Assembly: GCA_022827785.1 (NCBI GenBank)
Contig: JAJEIM010000004.1
Coordinates: forward strand, 1-64,000
Length of the DNA stretch: 64,000 nt
Direction of reading: 5' to 3'
Source of the DNA: Acidimicrobiia bacterium
GTDB lineage: Bacteria > Actinomycetota > Acidimicrobiia > Spongiisociales > Spongiisociaceae
Shown: positions 35,937 to 43,867 of the stretch, in pieces
Position numbering within the stretch: the stretch's first letter is position 1
How the letters are laid out: each line of letters begins with the position of its first letter
Made by a program: the position numbers and the translations under genes
Notes under the pieces: generated by a model
Told to the model about the DNA's origin: nothing
Seen by the model: the letters and a program-made list of their open reading frames with translations, nothing else
Database searches by the model: none

Positions 35937-37502
35937 TTGGCCCGCCGCCGGCGTGCAGGAGGACGTGCCGCCCGGGTGGCGGCGCGCCGGGCCGGCCCCA
36001 CCGAGGCCGAGCGGGCGGTACGGCCCGGCCAGAGCGGTGGCGCCTACCGGCCGCTGACCGAGCCCGACATGGAGCGGGTCTACGACGCCGCTCTCGAACT
36101 GATCGAAGACCTGGGTATGGGCGATCCGATACCCGAGTTCACCGAAGCCGTCACCGGCGCCGGCGGTCACCTGGACGGCAACAACCGGCTGCACTACCCG
36201 CGCTCGGTGGTGAAGCGGGTCGTCGAGGAGGTGGCCGCCAAGGAATGGGTGTGGCACGGGCTCGACGAGGACAAGAGCATCGAGCTCTCGGGGAACAAGG
36301 TTCACTACGGGACGGCCGGCGCCGCTGTGCTGATGCTCGACTACCACGAGCGGACCTTCCGTCCCAGCACCACCGCCGACCTCTACGACGCCGCCCGCCT
36401 CAACAACACCCTGGAGCACATCCACTTCTTCCTCCGCACCATGGTGACCCGGGACCTGGAGACTTCCCGGGAAGTCGATATCAACACCGCCTACGCCACG
36501 ATGATGGGAACCGACAAGCCGCAGGGCACCTCCTTCTTCCGCCCGGAGCACGTCTACGAGGTGGTGGAGATGTATGACCATGTGCTCGGCGGGGAGGGAG
36601 AGTTCCGGCGCCGTCCCTTCGTCTGCGTCAACAACACCTTCGTGGTCCCGCCGCTGCGCTTCGCCTACGAATCGACCGAGGCGATGGTCGCCCAGATCGA
36701 GACCGGAATGCCGATCAACCTGCTCTCTGCCGGCCAGGCCGGCGCCACCTCGCCGGCCGCTCTCGGCGGATCGCTGGTCCAGGCGCTGGCCGAGTGCCTG
36801 GCGGGGCTGACCAGCGTGAACCTGATCTCCCCCGGCCATCCATGCGTGATGGGGCTGTGGCCGTTTGTCTCGGACCTGCGAACCGGCGCCATGAGCGGAG
36901 GGTCGGGCGAGGAGGCGGTGCTGAACGCCGCCGCGGCGCAGATGGCCAACTGGCTCGGCCTGCCGTCCGGAGTGGCGGCGGGCATGGCCGATTCCAAGCT
37001 CCCGGACAACCAGGCGGGATACGAGAAGGGCATCACGACCGTCCTGGCCGGACAGGCCGGGGCCAACCTGGTCTACGAGTCGGCGGGGATGCTGGGTTCC
37101 CTGCTCGCCTTCTCCCTCGAAGCCCTGGTGATCGACAACGACATGCTCGGGTCCGCCAACCGCACCATCCGGGGAGTCGACATCGACGACTCCACCCTCT
37201 CGACCGATGTGATCCGCGAGACGATCTCCGGGCCCGGCCATTTCCTCGGGAGCGACCAGACCCTCCACCTGATGCAGCGCGAGTACGTGTACCCGTTGAT
37301 CGGCGACCGCAACAGCCCCGACGACTGGCGGGAACTCGGCGCCAAGAACGCGGCGGAACGGGCTCACGAGCACGTCAGGGAAGTCATGCGGACCCACTTC
37401 CCCGGCCATATCACCCGCGCCCAGGACGAGTGGATCCGATCCCGCCTTCCGATCGCCCTCCCCGTCGAAGAAGTAACCGGCCAGGGAACCCGCTGGTTAT
37501 AG
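35937..37502 (+). CDS. MttB-family (trimethylamine methyltransferase-like) protein, non-pyrrolysine
   Basis: 521 aa, TIM-barrel methyltransferase family. Family segments visible are HYGTAGAAVLMLDY, FFRPEHVYEVVEMY, PINLLSAGQAGATSP and GANLVYESAGMLGSLLAFSLE. There is no in-frame TAG before the terminal one, so it is not the pyrrolysine trimethylamine enzyme. It belongs with glycine-betaine, carnitine and related methyltransferases or with uncharacterised aerobic homologues. The start is a TTG one base after the flavoprotein stop, with a very basic first 20 residues. No corrinoid protein or reductive activator is nearby, so the methyl acceptor is an open question. Confidence 0.86.
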   Translation: MARRRRAGGRAARVAARRAGPTEAERAVRPGQSGGAYRPLTEPDMERVYDAALELIEDLGMGDPIPEFTEAVTGAGGHLDGNNRLHYPRSVVKRVVEEVAAKEWVWHGLDEDKSIELSGNKVHYGTAGAAVLMLDYHERTFRPSTTADLYDAARLNNTLEHIHFFLRTMVTRDLETSREVDINTAYATMMGTDKPQGTSFFRPEHVYEVVEMYDHVLGGEGEFRRRPFVCVNNTFVVPPLRFAYESTEAMVAQIETGMPINLLSAGQAGATSPAALGGSLVQALAECLAGLTSVNLISPGHPCVMGLWPFVSDLRTGAMSGGSGEEAVLNAAAAQMANWLGLPSGVAAGMADSKLPDNQAGYEKGITTVLAGQAGANLVYESAGMLGSLLAFSLEALVIDNDMLGSANRTIRGVDIDDSTLSTDVIRETISGPGHFLGSDQTLHLMQREYVYPLIGDRNSPDDWRELGAKNAAERAHEHVREVMRTHFPGHITRAQDEWIRSRLPIALPVEEVTGQGTRWL

Positions 37503-37598
37503 CTCCCGGCGAGAACATCCGGCGCGACCCCTCTGCAGGAGAAAACAGGACGTGACCTGGGAAACTTGGTCTCACTTGCGGGCTATGACTGGTAATTC

Positions 37599-38822
37599 AT
37601 GAGCCATGGCGGCGCCAGGCCGCGGCAATCCGATCTGGGCATCGGCCTCTACCTGATCCTGGGGCTGGTCGCCTCCCTGGGTCCGATCTCCATAGATACT
37701 TATCTCCCGGCGCTGCCCGAGATCGCCTCGTCACTCGGCGCGTCCGACGGGATGACGCAGATGTCGGTCACCGCGTTCCTGTTGGGGCTCGTTCTGGGAC
37801 CGGTCGTCTTCGGCCCGATCTCGGACGCGGTAGGCCGCCGCGGTCTGGTCCTCGGATCCCTGGTCTTCTACTCGCTGGTGAGCCTGTCGATCGCGACGGT
37901 CGACTCGATCGAGATGCTGATCGGCCTGCGCCTGGCTCAGGCGGCCTGTGGCGGAACGGCCATAGCGCTCGCCCGCAGCATGTTCCGCGATCTTCTGTCG
38001 GGTGACGCCCTGGCGCGGGCCATGTCCATACTGACCATGATCATCCTCGGCGCGCCGATCATCGCCCCCTTCCTAGGCGCACTACTCCTCCTGGCGTGGG
38101 GGTGGCGGTCCATCTTCGTGGTGCTGGGCATCATCGGCGGCCTGGTCTTCATCGCCGCCTGGCGACGGCTGCCCGAAACCCTTCTCCCCGAGCATCGCCG
38201 CCCGCTCGACCTGGCCATCGTCCTGCGCGGTTACGTATCGATCACCCGGTCGCGAGTCGCTGTCCTATATGCGATCACCGGTGGTGCCGCGGCGGGCGTT
38301 CTGTTCGCCTACCTGGCTGCCGCCCCGTTCATATACATCGACTACTACGGCTTGGAGGAGCAGTGGTTCGGCGTTCTGTTCGGCGTCGGCATCGTGGGCG
38401 CCTGGATCTCCCAGATGATCAACATCCGGTACGTGATGATGATCGGTTACCGGCGAATCGTCCTGATCGGCGCCATCTGCATGGCGGCGCTCTCCGTGCT
38501 GCTCTGGTGGGTCACCTGGACCGACCTGTGGGCCCTGGCCGGCGTGGTACTGGTGTCCACGGTCGTGCTGTCCATGGTCCACCTGGTGACGCCCGGCAGC
38601 CAGGCCGGGGTCCTGGACGAGTTCCCGCCCGACCTGGCGGGCACCGCATCCGCATTCTCCACCGTCGCCCGCTTCACCCTGGGCGCGGCCGGAAGCGCCA
38701 TGGTCGGGCTGTTCAACGACGGCACCCCCAAGGCCTTCGGGCTGGTCGTCCTGGCCTTCTCGATCATCGCCCTGGCCGCCGCAGCCGCCGCCTACCCGTC
38801 GAAGACCACCCACCCCGTATGA
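37599..38822 (+). CDS. MFS transporter, Bcr/CflA family
   Basis: 407 aa with 12 predicted membrane spans. It starts near YLILGLVASLGPISIDTYLPALPEIASSL and carries the GPISDAVGRRGLVLGSL loop motif, both typical of Bcr/CflA drug-proton antiporters. The role is export of drugs or metabolites such as sulfonamides or bicyclomycin in the known members, but substrate is unproven here. It lies 96 bp after the MttB-like gene and has no strong ribosome binding site, so it may be weakly expressed or start elsewhere. It could also carry a quaternary amine, which is speculation. Confidence 0.88.
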   Translation: MSHGGARPRQSDLGIGLYLILGLVASLGPISIDTYLPALPEIASSLGASDGMTQMSVTAFLLGLVLGPVVFGPISDAVGRRGLVLGSLVFYSLVSLSIATVDSIEMLIGLRLAQAACGGTAIALARSMFRDLLSGDALARAMSILTMIILGAPIIAPFLGALLLLAWGWRSIFVVLGIIGGLVFIAAWRRLPETLLPEHRRPLDLAIVLRGYVSITRSRVAVLYAITGGAAAGVLFAYLAAAPFIYIDYYGLEEQWFGVLFGVGIVGAWISQMINIRYVMMIGYRRIVLIGAICMAALSVLLWWVTWTDLWALAGVVLVSTVVLSMVHLVTPGSQAGVLDEFPPDLAGTASAFSTVARFTLGAAGSAMVGLFNDGTPKAFGLVVLAFSIIALAAAAAAYPSKTTHPV

Positions 38823-38825
38823 CCG

Positions 38826-39413
38826 GTGACTCCTAACGATTGCATCAGGAGATTGCTGCCGGCCTTGGGCGCGGCATTGCTGCTGGCCGGGTGCGGACTC
38901 CGGGAACCGCCGGTAACGCAGCAATCCTCACCGCCGCCGTCCGCGCGGGCGGCCGTCCACGACCGGATCGAGGTTCCGTGCGAGGACACGATCACCGAGT
39001 TCTCTCCTCCGGGACCGGACTTGAACACCGTTGAACCCGACTTCGAGATTGTCAGCGGAGTAATCGCTCTACGCACCGCCGAGACCGCCGGGCATGTAGC
39101 CCAATTGAGCGCACATGGCCTCTATGACGACCCGACGCTCCGCCTGGCGGCCAAGACACCACTGCTCGTCCGGCGCGGCGCCACATTCGAGCTTCGGGTC
39201 CGCGATGGATTCCATGACCGGGTCGCTCTCGATTACGGGCCTTCCGGTCCCTCGCTCCGAACCACCTTCGGGCCTTGCGAGTCCGAGACGGAGTGGCTGC
39301 TCTTCACCGGATACGTGTGGGTGGCAGACCCGGAATGCATCAGCGTGGAGGTCGTACTGCCGGACTCCGCGGTCGAGACTCGCCAGCTGGGTCTTGGCGC
39401 GCCCTGCCCGTGA
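38826..39413 (+). CDS. Small lipoprotein of unknown function
   Basis: 195 aa from a GTG at 38826, 3 bp after the MFS stop. The N-terminal RRLLPALGAALLLAGCG is a signal peptide with lipobox LLAGC, and the rest is a beta-rich mature domain with four cysteines that could form two disulfides (PCEDT, PCESE, PECIS, GAPCP). I recognise no family. It is likely cotranscribed with the upstream transporter. Confidence 0.7.
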   Translation: MTPNDCIRRLLPALGAALLLAGCGLREPPVTQQSSPPPSARAAVHDRIEVPCEDTITEFSPPGPDLNTVEPDFEIVSGVIALRTAETAGHVAQLSAHGLYDDPTLRLAAKTPLLVRRGATFELRVRDGFHDRVALDYGPSGPSLRTTFGPCESETEWLLFTGYVWVADPECISVEVVLPDSAVETRQLGLGAPCP

Positions 39414-39546
39414 CGACATCATCCCCGAGGCGGTTTCAGACACCTGACCGGAAGGCCCTGAGGCCCCCCGCCATCCCAAGCTGCCATTGACGACTTCGTG
39501 GCCTTCTACAACCTCGACAACCGCCACCACCGCACCGAGACTTCGT

Positions 39547-39563
39547 CGGGGTTGCCGACCCCG
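39547..39563 (-). terminator. Hairpin directly after the peroxiredoxin stop
   Basis: ACCCCG/CGGGGT gives a 6-bp perfect stem with a 5-nt loop immediately after the minus-strand stop at 39564. No T-run. Confidence 0.4.
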
Positions 39564-40019
39564 TCAGGGATTGAGCGCCTGCTGGAGTGCCTCCAGGGCG
39601 CGGTCGGAGTGGAGGCGCATGTTCAGTTCGGAGCGCACGGTCCGCAACACCGTCCCGTCGCGGTCGATCACGAATGTGCGCCGCTTGTCCGGAAGGAAAC
39701 GACCCCGCGACACACCGAAGATGCGGGCGATGGCACGGCTCGGATCGGAGAGCAGCGCGAAGCCCAGGGAATTGGCGTCATCGAATTCGAGCTGCCGATC
39801 AACCTGATCGGCGCTGATTCCCACGATGCTGGCTCCGAGTTCGGCGAACTCTTCCGACAGGTCGCGGAAATAACAGCTCTGGCGGGTTCAACCCGGGGTC
39901 ATCGCCTTCGAGTAGAAGTACACCACCACGGGACCCGAGTCGAGCAGATCCCGCAAGGCCAGTGTGTTGCCATGCTGGTCCAGTGCCTCGAAGTCGGGCG
40001 CCCTATCTCCTACCTTCAC
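39564..40019 (-). CDS. bcp: BCP-type peroxiredoxin, probable selenoprotein (in-frame TGA = Sec44)
   Basis: 151 aa if the TGA at 39890-39888 is read through. Both halves are in one frame: the first gives VGDRAPDFEALDQHG and VVVYFYSKAMTPG, and the second continues TRQSCYFRDLSEEF, IVGISADQ and RRTFVIDRDGTV. In E. coli Bcp the corresponding segment is YFYPKAMTPGCTVQAC, with the peroxidatic Cys45 exactly where the TGA stands and the resolving Cys five residues later, kept here as Cys49. The GTG at 40019 has GGAGG six bases upstream. Expected function is thiol-dependent reduction of hydroperoxides in the cytoplasm. The alternative is a nonsense mutation or sequencing error. Convergent with the lipoprotein gene. 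Confidence 0.8.
39851..39870 (-). promoter_or_regulatory. Candidate bacterial SECIS hairpin
   Basis: Beginning 18 bases after the TGA, TTTCCG pairs with CGGAAG (one G-U pair) around the 8-base loop CGACCTGT. A short stem with a small apical loop bearing a G in its first two positions, at this distance from TGA, fits the bacterial SECIS model as I remember it. Found by eye only. Confidence 0.5.
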
Positions 40020-40259
40020 CGCTGTCCTCCCTGCGCCGCTGCGGGAACCATTATGGCGTTCGGCTGCCGCAGCCAGCCAAGCCTTCGGCCTTTTGTGGAT
40101 CACCGGACTGTACGGCATGCTGGTCGGGTCATCGGTAGCGCCATAGATCCGCGCCGGGTCGTATCATCCGCAACAGCCTGCGACGAAACGGCCTACCCTG
40201 CTGGGTCCCGGGATGGCTGGTCCAGACTTGGGTAGATCGGCGAGACAAGGAGTGCCGGA

Positions 40260-41189
40260 ATGGGTGATGTGATAGTCACGTGTGCGGTGACGGGCTCGTC
40301 CCACACCCCCACGATGAACAGCGACATCCCGGTGACCGTGGAGGACCATGTCCGCCAGTCGGTCGATGCTGCCCGGGAGGGCGCCGCCGTCATCCACCTC
40401 CATGCGCGGGATCCGAACGATGGGCGGCCCATCTCCGATCCTGGGGTGTTCAGGGAGTACTGCTCCGGGATCAAGGCGGAGTCCGACGCCGTGATCTCGA
40501 TTACCACCGGGGGCGCCACCGGCCAGACCATCGAGGAGCGCCTGCGGGTGATCGAGGTACTCAAGCCGGAACTCGCCACCTGCAACCTGGGCACCATGAA
40601 CTACGGGCTCTTCCAGATGATCCCTCGCTACGAGGGCCGGTGGAAGTACGACTGGGAGGAGCCGTTTCTCGAGAGCACCAAGTGGGAACCGTTCGTCAAC
40701 ACGTTCGGCGACATCGAGTACATGCTCACAGTGCTGGCCGAGAAGACCGGATGCCGCTTCGAGTTCGAGGCCTACGACATCGGCCACCTCTACACGCTGG
40801 CCCACTTCGCCGACATGGGACTGGTGAAGCCCCCGATCTTCATGCAGTTCGTGATGGGAACGTTCGGGGGCATCGGCCCGGACATCGAGAACGTGGTCGC
40901 CATGAAGACGGTGGCCAACCGGCTGTTCGGGCACGACCTCGAGTGGTCGATCCTGGGCGGCGGCCGGTTCCAGTTCGACATCGTGACCGCCGGCGCCACG
41001 CTGGGCGGGAACGTGCGAGTGGGCCTCGAGGACGGCATCTACCTCCGCAAGGGCAAACTCGCCGAGTCCAACGCCGAGCAGGTCGCCAAGATCGTGCGGA
41101 TCCTGCGCGAGCTGTCCCGCGAACCCGCCGACCCGGCCGAGACCCGCCATCGCCTGGCCCTCAAGGGGCTCGGTCAGGTCGCGTTCTAA
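40260..41189 (+). CDS. Beta-keto acid cleavage enzyme (BKACE/DUF849), 3-dehydrocarnitine-cleaving type
   Basis: 309-aa TIM barrel with the Zn-binding HLHARD (His46, His48), the VISITTGGATGQT segment and FEFEAYDIGHLYTL. BKACE enzymes react a beta-keto acid with acetyl-CoA to give acetoacetate and a CoA ester. In carnitine catabolism (CdhC) dehydrocarnitine gives betainyl-CoA. The next gene, 9 bp downstream, is an L-carnitine dehydrogenase, which points to that substrate. AAGGAG precedes the ATG. First gene of the carnitine operon; no regulator is adjacent. Confidence 0.9.
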   Translation: MGDVIVTCAVTGSSHTPTMNSDIPVTVEDHVRQSVDAAREGAAVIHLHARDPNDGRPISDPGVFREYCSGIKAESDAVISITTGGATGQTIEERLRVIEVLKPELATCNLGTMNYGLFQMIPRYEGRWKYDWEEPFLESTKWEPFVNTFGDIEYMLTVLAEKTGCRFEFEAYDIGHLYTLAHFADMGLVKPPIFMQFVMGTFGGIGPDIENVVAMKTVANRLFGHDLEWSILGGGRFQFDIVTAGATLGGNVRVGLEDGIYLRKGKLAESNAEQVAKIVRILRELSREPADPAETRHRLALKGLGQVAF

Positions 41190-41198
41190 CACAGAGTC

Positions 41199-42701
41199 AT
41201 GGCGCCGGTCGAGGGGGCTTTCCGGTTGAAGACCTTCGGTGTAGTCGGTACCGGTGTGATCGGCTCCGGCTGGGCCGTCAGGGCCCTGAGCCGGGGAATC
41301 GACGTGGTGGCCTGGGACCCGGCGCCCGGAGCCGAGGACCGGCTGCGGCAGGCAATCGACCGGGCCTGGCCCTCGGTACGAAGGCTGGGCCTGTACCCGG
41401 GCGCCGAGCCTGATCGGATCCGGTTCGCCGGCACCCCGGAGGAGGTGTGCCGCGCCGCCGACTTCATCCAGGAGTCGGCGCCCGAGGACGAGGATCTCAA
41501 GCGCACGCTCCTTGCCCGCTTGGACGCAGCCGCCCGGCCGGACACGATCATCGCCTCCAGCTCCTCCGGGCTGCTCCCCACCCGGATCGCCTCCGATTGC
41601 GCCCTCCCCGACCGGGTGGTGATCGGCCATCCCTTCAACCCCGTCTACCTGCTCCCGCTCTGCGAGGTGGTGGGTGGCGCCGGGACCTCCGCCGGCGCCG
41701 TGGAGCGGGCGGCCGCGGTCTACGACTTCCTGGACATGTACCCCCTGATCGTCCGCCATGAAGTACCCGGGTACCTGTCCGACCGCCTCCAGGAGGCCCT
41801 CTGGCGGGAGACACTCCACCTCGTCAACGAAGGCGTCGCCACCACCGCGGAACTGGACGACGCCATCGTCTACGGACCCGGCCTGCGCTGGGCCGGGATG
41901 GGAACCAACCTCACCTTCCACCTCGCCGGCGGGAGAGAGGGGATGCGGCACATGCTGGAACAGTTCGGTCCTGCCCTCGCTCTCCCCTGGAGCAAGCTGG
42001 AGGCGCCCGAGCTCACCGCCGGTCTCATCGATTCCATGGTGGAGGGAACCCGCCGGCAGGCCGGCGGACGGACCGTCGAAGAACTCGAGCATCTGCGGGA
42101 CGACTACCTCATCGCCACCATGCGAGCGCTGCGTTCGGTGGGACTGGGGGCCGGCGAGATCCTGGCCAGGAGGGAGGCGCGACGCTACGGCGAGTCGTCC
42201 CGGACCTGGTCGGAGGGCGCCGAGGTCCCGGCGCCGCTGGAGCTGTACCGTTGCGACGTGGAACCCGACTGGGTGGACTACAACCGCCACATGACCGAAG
42301 CCGCCTACCTCACAGCCTTCGGCTGGGCGACCGATGCGCTGTTCCGGTACATAGGCGACGATGAGGACTACCGGGCCGCCGGCCACTCCTTCTACACCGT
42401 GGAGACCCATATCAACTACCTGCGGGAGGTGGCGGGCGACGACTCCCTCCGGTTCACGACCCTGGTCGTCGGCCTCGACGGCAAGCGGCTCCACATCTAT
42501 CACGAGATGTTCGACGATGCGACCGGAGACCTGGTGGCGGCAACCGAGCAGATGCTGTTGCATATGGACACCGCGGCGGGCCGCCCCGCCCCGATCGGCG
42601 GGCGACCCGCCCGGGCGCTGCAGGCCATCCGCCACGCCCACGCTGCCCTGGACAATCCCGGGTACATGGGCCGGGTGATGAGAACCAGGGAAAAGAGCTG
42701 A
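41199..42701 (+). CDS. L-carnitine dehydrogenase fused to a hot-dog thioesterase (CdhA-CdhB-like)
   Basis: 500 aa. Residues about 1-330 form a 3-hydroxyacyl-CoA-dehydrogenase-type enzyme: NAD motif GVVGTGVIGSGWA, SSSSGLLPTRIAS and HPFNPVYLLPLCEVVGG, a combination typical of carnitine 3-dehydrogenase. From about 345, YRCDVEPDWVDYNRHM opens a 4-hydroxybenzoyl-CoA-type thioesterase domain. One polypeptide would thus oxidise carnitine to 3-dehydrocarnitine and hydrolyse betainyl-CoA made by the upstream BKACE, releasing glycine betaine. Its stop shares one base with the next ATG. Fusions like this are known in carnitine clusters; in Pseudomonas the two are separate. Confidence 0.9.
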   Translation: MAPVEGAFRLKTFGVVGTGVIGSGWAVRALSRGIDVVAWDPAPGAEDRLRQAIDRAWPSVRRLGLYPGAEPDRIRFAGTPEEVCRAADFIQESAPEDEDLKRTLLARLDAAARPDTIIASSSSGLLPTRIASDCALPDRVVIGHPFNPVYLLPLCEVVGGAGTSAGAVERAAAVYDFLDMYPLIVRHEVPGYLSDRLQEALWRETLHLVNEGVATTAELDDAIVYGPGLRWAGMGTNLTFHLAGGREGMRHMLEQFGPALALPWSKLEAPELTAGLIDSMVEGTRRQAGGRTVEELEHLRDDYLIATMRALRSVGLGAGEILARREARRYGESSRTWSEGAEVPAPLELYRCDVEPDWVDYNRHMTEAAYLTAFGWATDALFRYIGDDEDYRAAGHSFYTVETHINYLREVAGDDSLRFTTLVVGLDGKRLHIYHEMFDDATGDLVAATEQMLLHMDTAAGRPAPIGGRPARALQAIRHAHAALDNPGYMGRVMRTREKS

Positions 42702-43861
42702 TGGACTTCGACCTCACCGGCGAGCAACGCCTCATAATCGATGTCGCCCGCGAATTCACCGAGAAGGAGCTGTTCCCCCACGAGGAGGAGGTGGAGCGCT
42801 CCGGCCGGGTGCGCCCGGAGCTGGTCGACCGGATCAGGTCGCGCTCCATCGCCGCCGGCATCTACGCCGCCAACATGCCCGAGCGCTACGGCGGGGCCGG
42901 GCTGGACCCGCTCACGCTGGCGCTGGTCGAGCGGGAGCTGGGGGCCGCCTCCTACGCCCTCCAGTACATCGTGGCCCGGCCTTCCAACATCCTGCAGGCC
43001 TGCCGGGGTGAACAGGTCGACCGTTACCTCCTTCCCACGGTTCGGGGAGACCGGGTGGAGTGCCTGGCGATGAGCGAGCCCGACGCCGGCTCCGATCTGA
43101 GGGGGATGCGTTGCGCGGCGGTCCGGGACGGCGACAGCTACCTCATCAACGGCACCAAGCACTTGATCAGCCATGCCGATCTAGCCGACTACGTCATCCT
43201 GTTCGCCGCTACCGGGGAGGAACCCGGCCCTCGAGGCCCCAGGAAGCTGATCACCGCCTTCCTGGTCGATATGGGAACTCCCGGATTCGAGGTCCGGCCC
43301 GGATACCGGGCGGTCTCCAACCGCGGTTACCACAACTTCGTCCTCCAGTTCGACGACTGCCGCGTGCCCACATCCGCCGTCCTCGGTGAGGAGCACCAGG
43401 GCTTCCTGGTGGCCAACGAGTGGCTGGGATCGACCCGCCTCCAGGTCGCGGCGGTCTGTCTGGGAAGGGCCCGGCGCGCCATCGACCTGGCCACCGGATG
43501 GGCCGCCGAGCGCACCCAGTTCGGCCGCCGGATCGGCAAGTTCCAGGGGGTGTCGTTCAAGCTGGCCGACATGCGGACCCGCTACGAGGCCGCCGAGTTG
43601 CTCACCCTCCGGGCGGCCTGGAAGGACGGGCAGGGTCGCATGACGGATACGGACGCGGCCATGGCCAAGCTGCATGCCAGCGAGATGTGCCAGTTCGTGA
43701 CAGACGAAGCCATCCAGATCTTCGGAGGCATGGGCCTGATGGACGAGCTACCGCTGGAACGACTGTGGCGGGACACCCGGGTGGACCGCATCTGGGACGG
43801 AACCTCCGAGATCCAGCGCCACATCATCTCCCGGGCCATGCTCCGACCCCTCGGCGGGTAG
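42701..43861 (+). CDS. Acyl-CoA dehydrogenase, candidate gamma-butyrobetainyl-CoA or CaiA-like
   Basis: 386-aa flavoprotein with the normal three-domain layout: LTGEQRLIIDVAREF, CLAMSEPDAGSDLRGM (FAD), ISHADLADYVILFA, a RTQFGRRIGKFQGV segment and IWDGTSEIQRHIIS near the C-terminus. The catalytic base in MCAD is Glu in IYEGT; here that position is Asp (IWDGT), so activity or specificity may differ. It is coupled by a 1-bp overlap to the carnitine dehydrogenase. In this context it may dehydrogenate gamma-butyrobetainyl-CoA to crotonobetainyl-CoA, which CaiD could then hydrate. Confidence 0.88.
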   Translation: MDFDLTGEQRLIIDVAREFTEKELFPHEEEVERSGRVRPELVDRIRSRSIAAGIYAANMPERYGGAGLDPLTLALVERELGAASYALQYIVARPSNILQACRGEQVDRYLLPTVRGDRVECLAMSEPDAGSDLRGMRCAAVRDGDSYLINGTKHLISHADLADYVILFAATGEEPGPRGPRKLITAFLVDMGTPGFEVRPGYRAVSNRGYHNFVLQFDDCRVPTSAVLGEEHQGFLVANEWLGSTRLQVAAVCLGRARRAIDLATGWAAERTQFGRRIGKFQGVSFKLADMRTRYEAAELLTLRAAWKDGQGRMTDTDAAMAKLHASEMCQFVTDEAIQIFGGMGLMDELPLERLWRDTRVDRIWDGTSEIQRHIISRAMLRPLGG

Positions 43862-43867
43862 CCCGAC

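Noticed and set aside
33938-36001. A 687-codon open frame on the minus strand
   Set aside because: It lies opposite the dimethylglycine-dehydrogenase-like gene, has Gly/His/Val-rich low-quality sequence and no family features.
35937-37502. Pyrrolysine-containing trimethylamine methyltransferase
   Set aside because: There is no in-frame TAG inside the gene; the only TAG is the terminal stop and the protein is already of full family length.
39414-39546. A possible short gene between the lipoprotein and the peroxiredoxin
   Set aside because: Fragments such as DDFVAFYNLDN read in frame briefly, but there is no start with a ribosome site and no domain.
39888-40118. The peroxiredoxin fragments as a pseudogene with a nonsense mutation
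   Set aside because: Only one stop interrupts the gene, at the exact catalytic cysteine codon, and the remaining sequence is under no visible decay. Selenocysteine explains it better, though a read check is still needed.
40164-42641. An 825-codon open frame on the minus strand opposite the BKACE and carnitine dehydrogenase genes
   Set aside because: The plus-strand genes are recognised enzymes with proper starts and overlaps. The antisense frame has no recognisable motifs and is the usual by-product of high-GC codon use.
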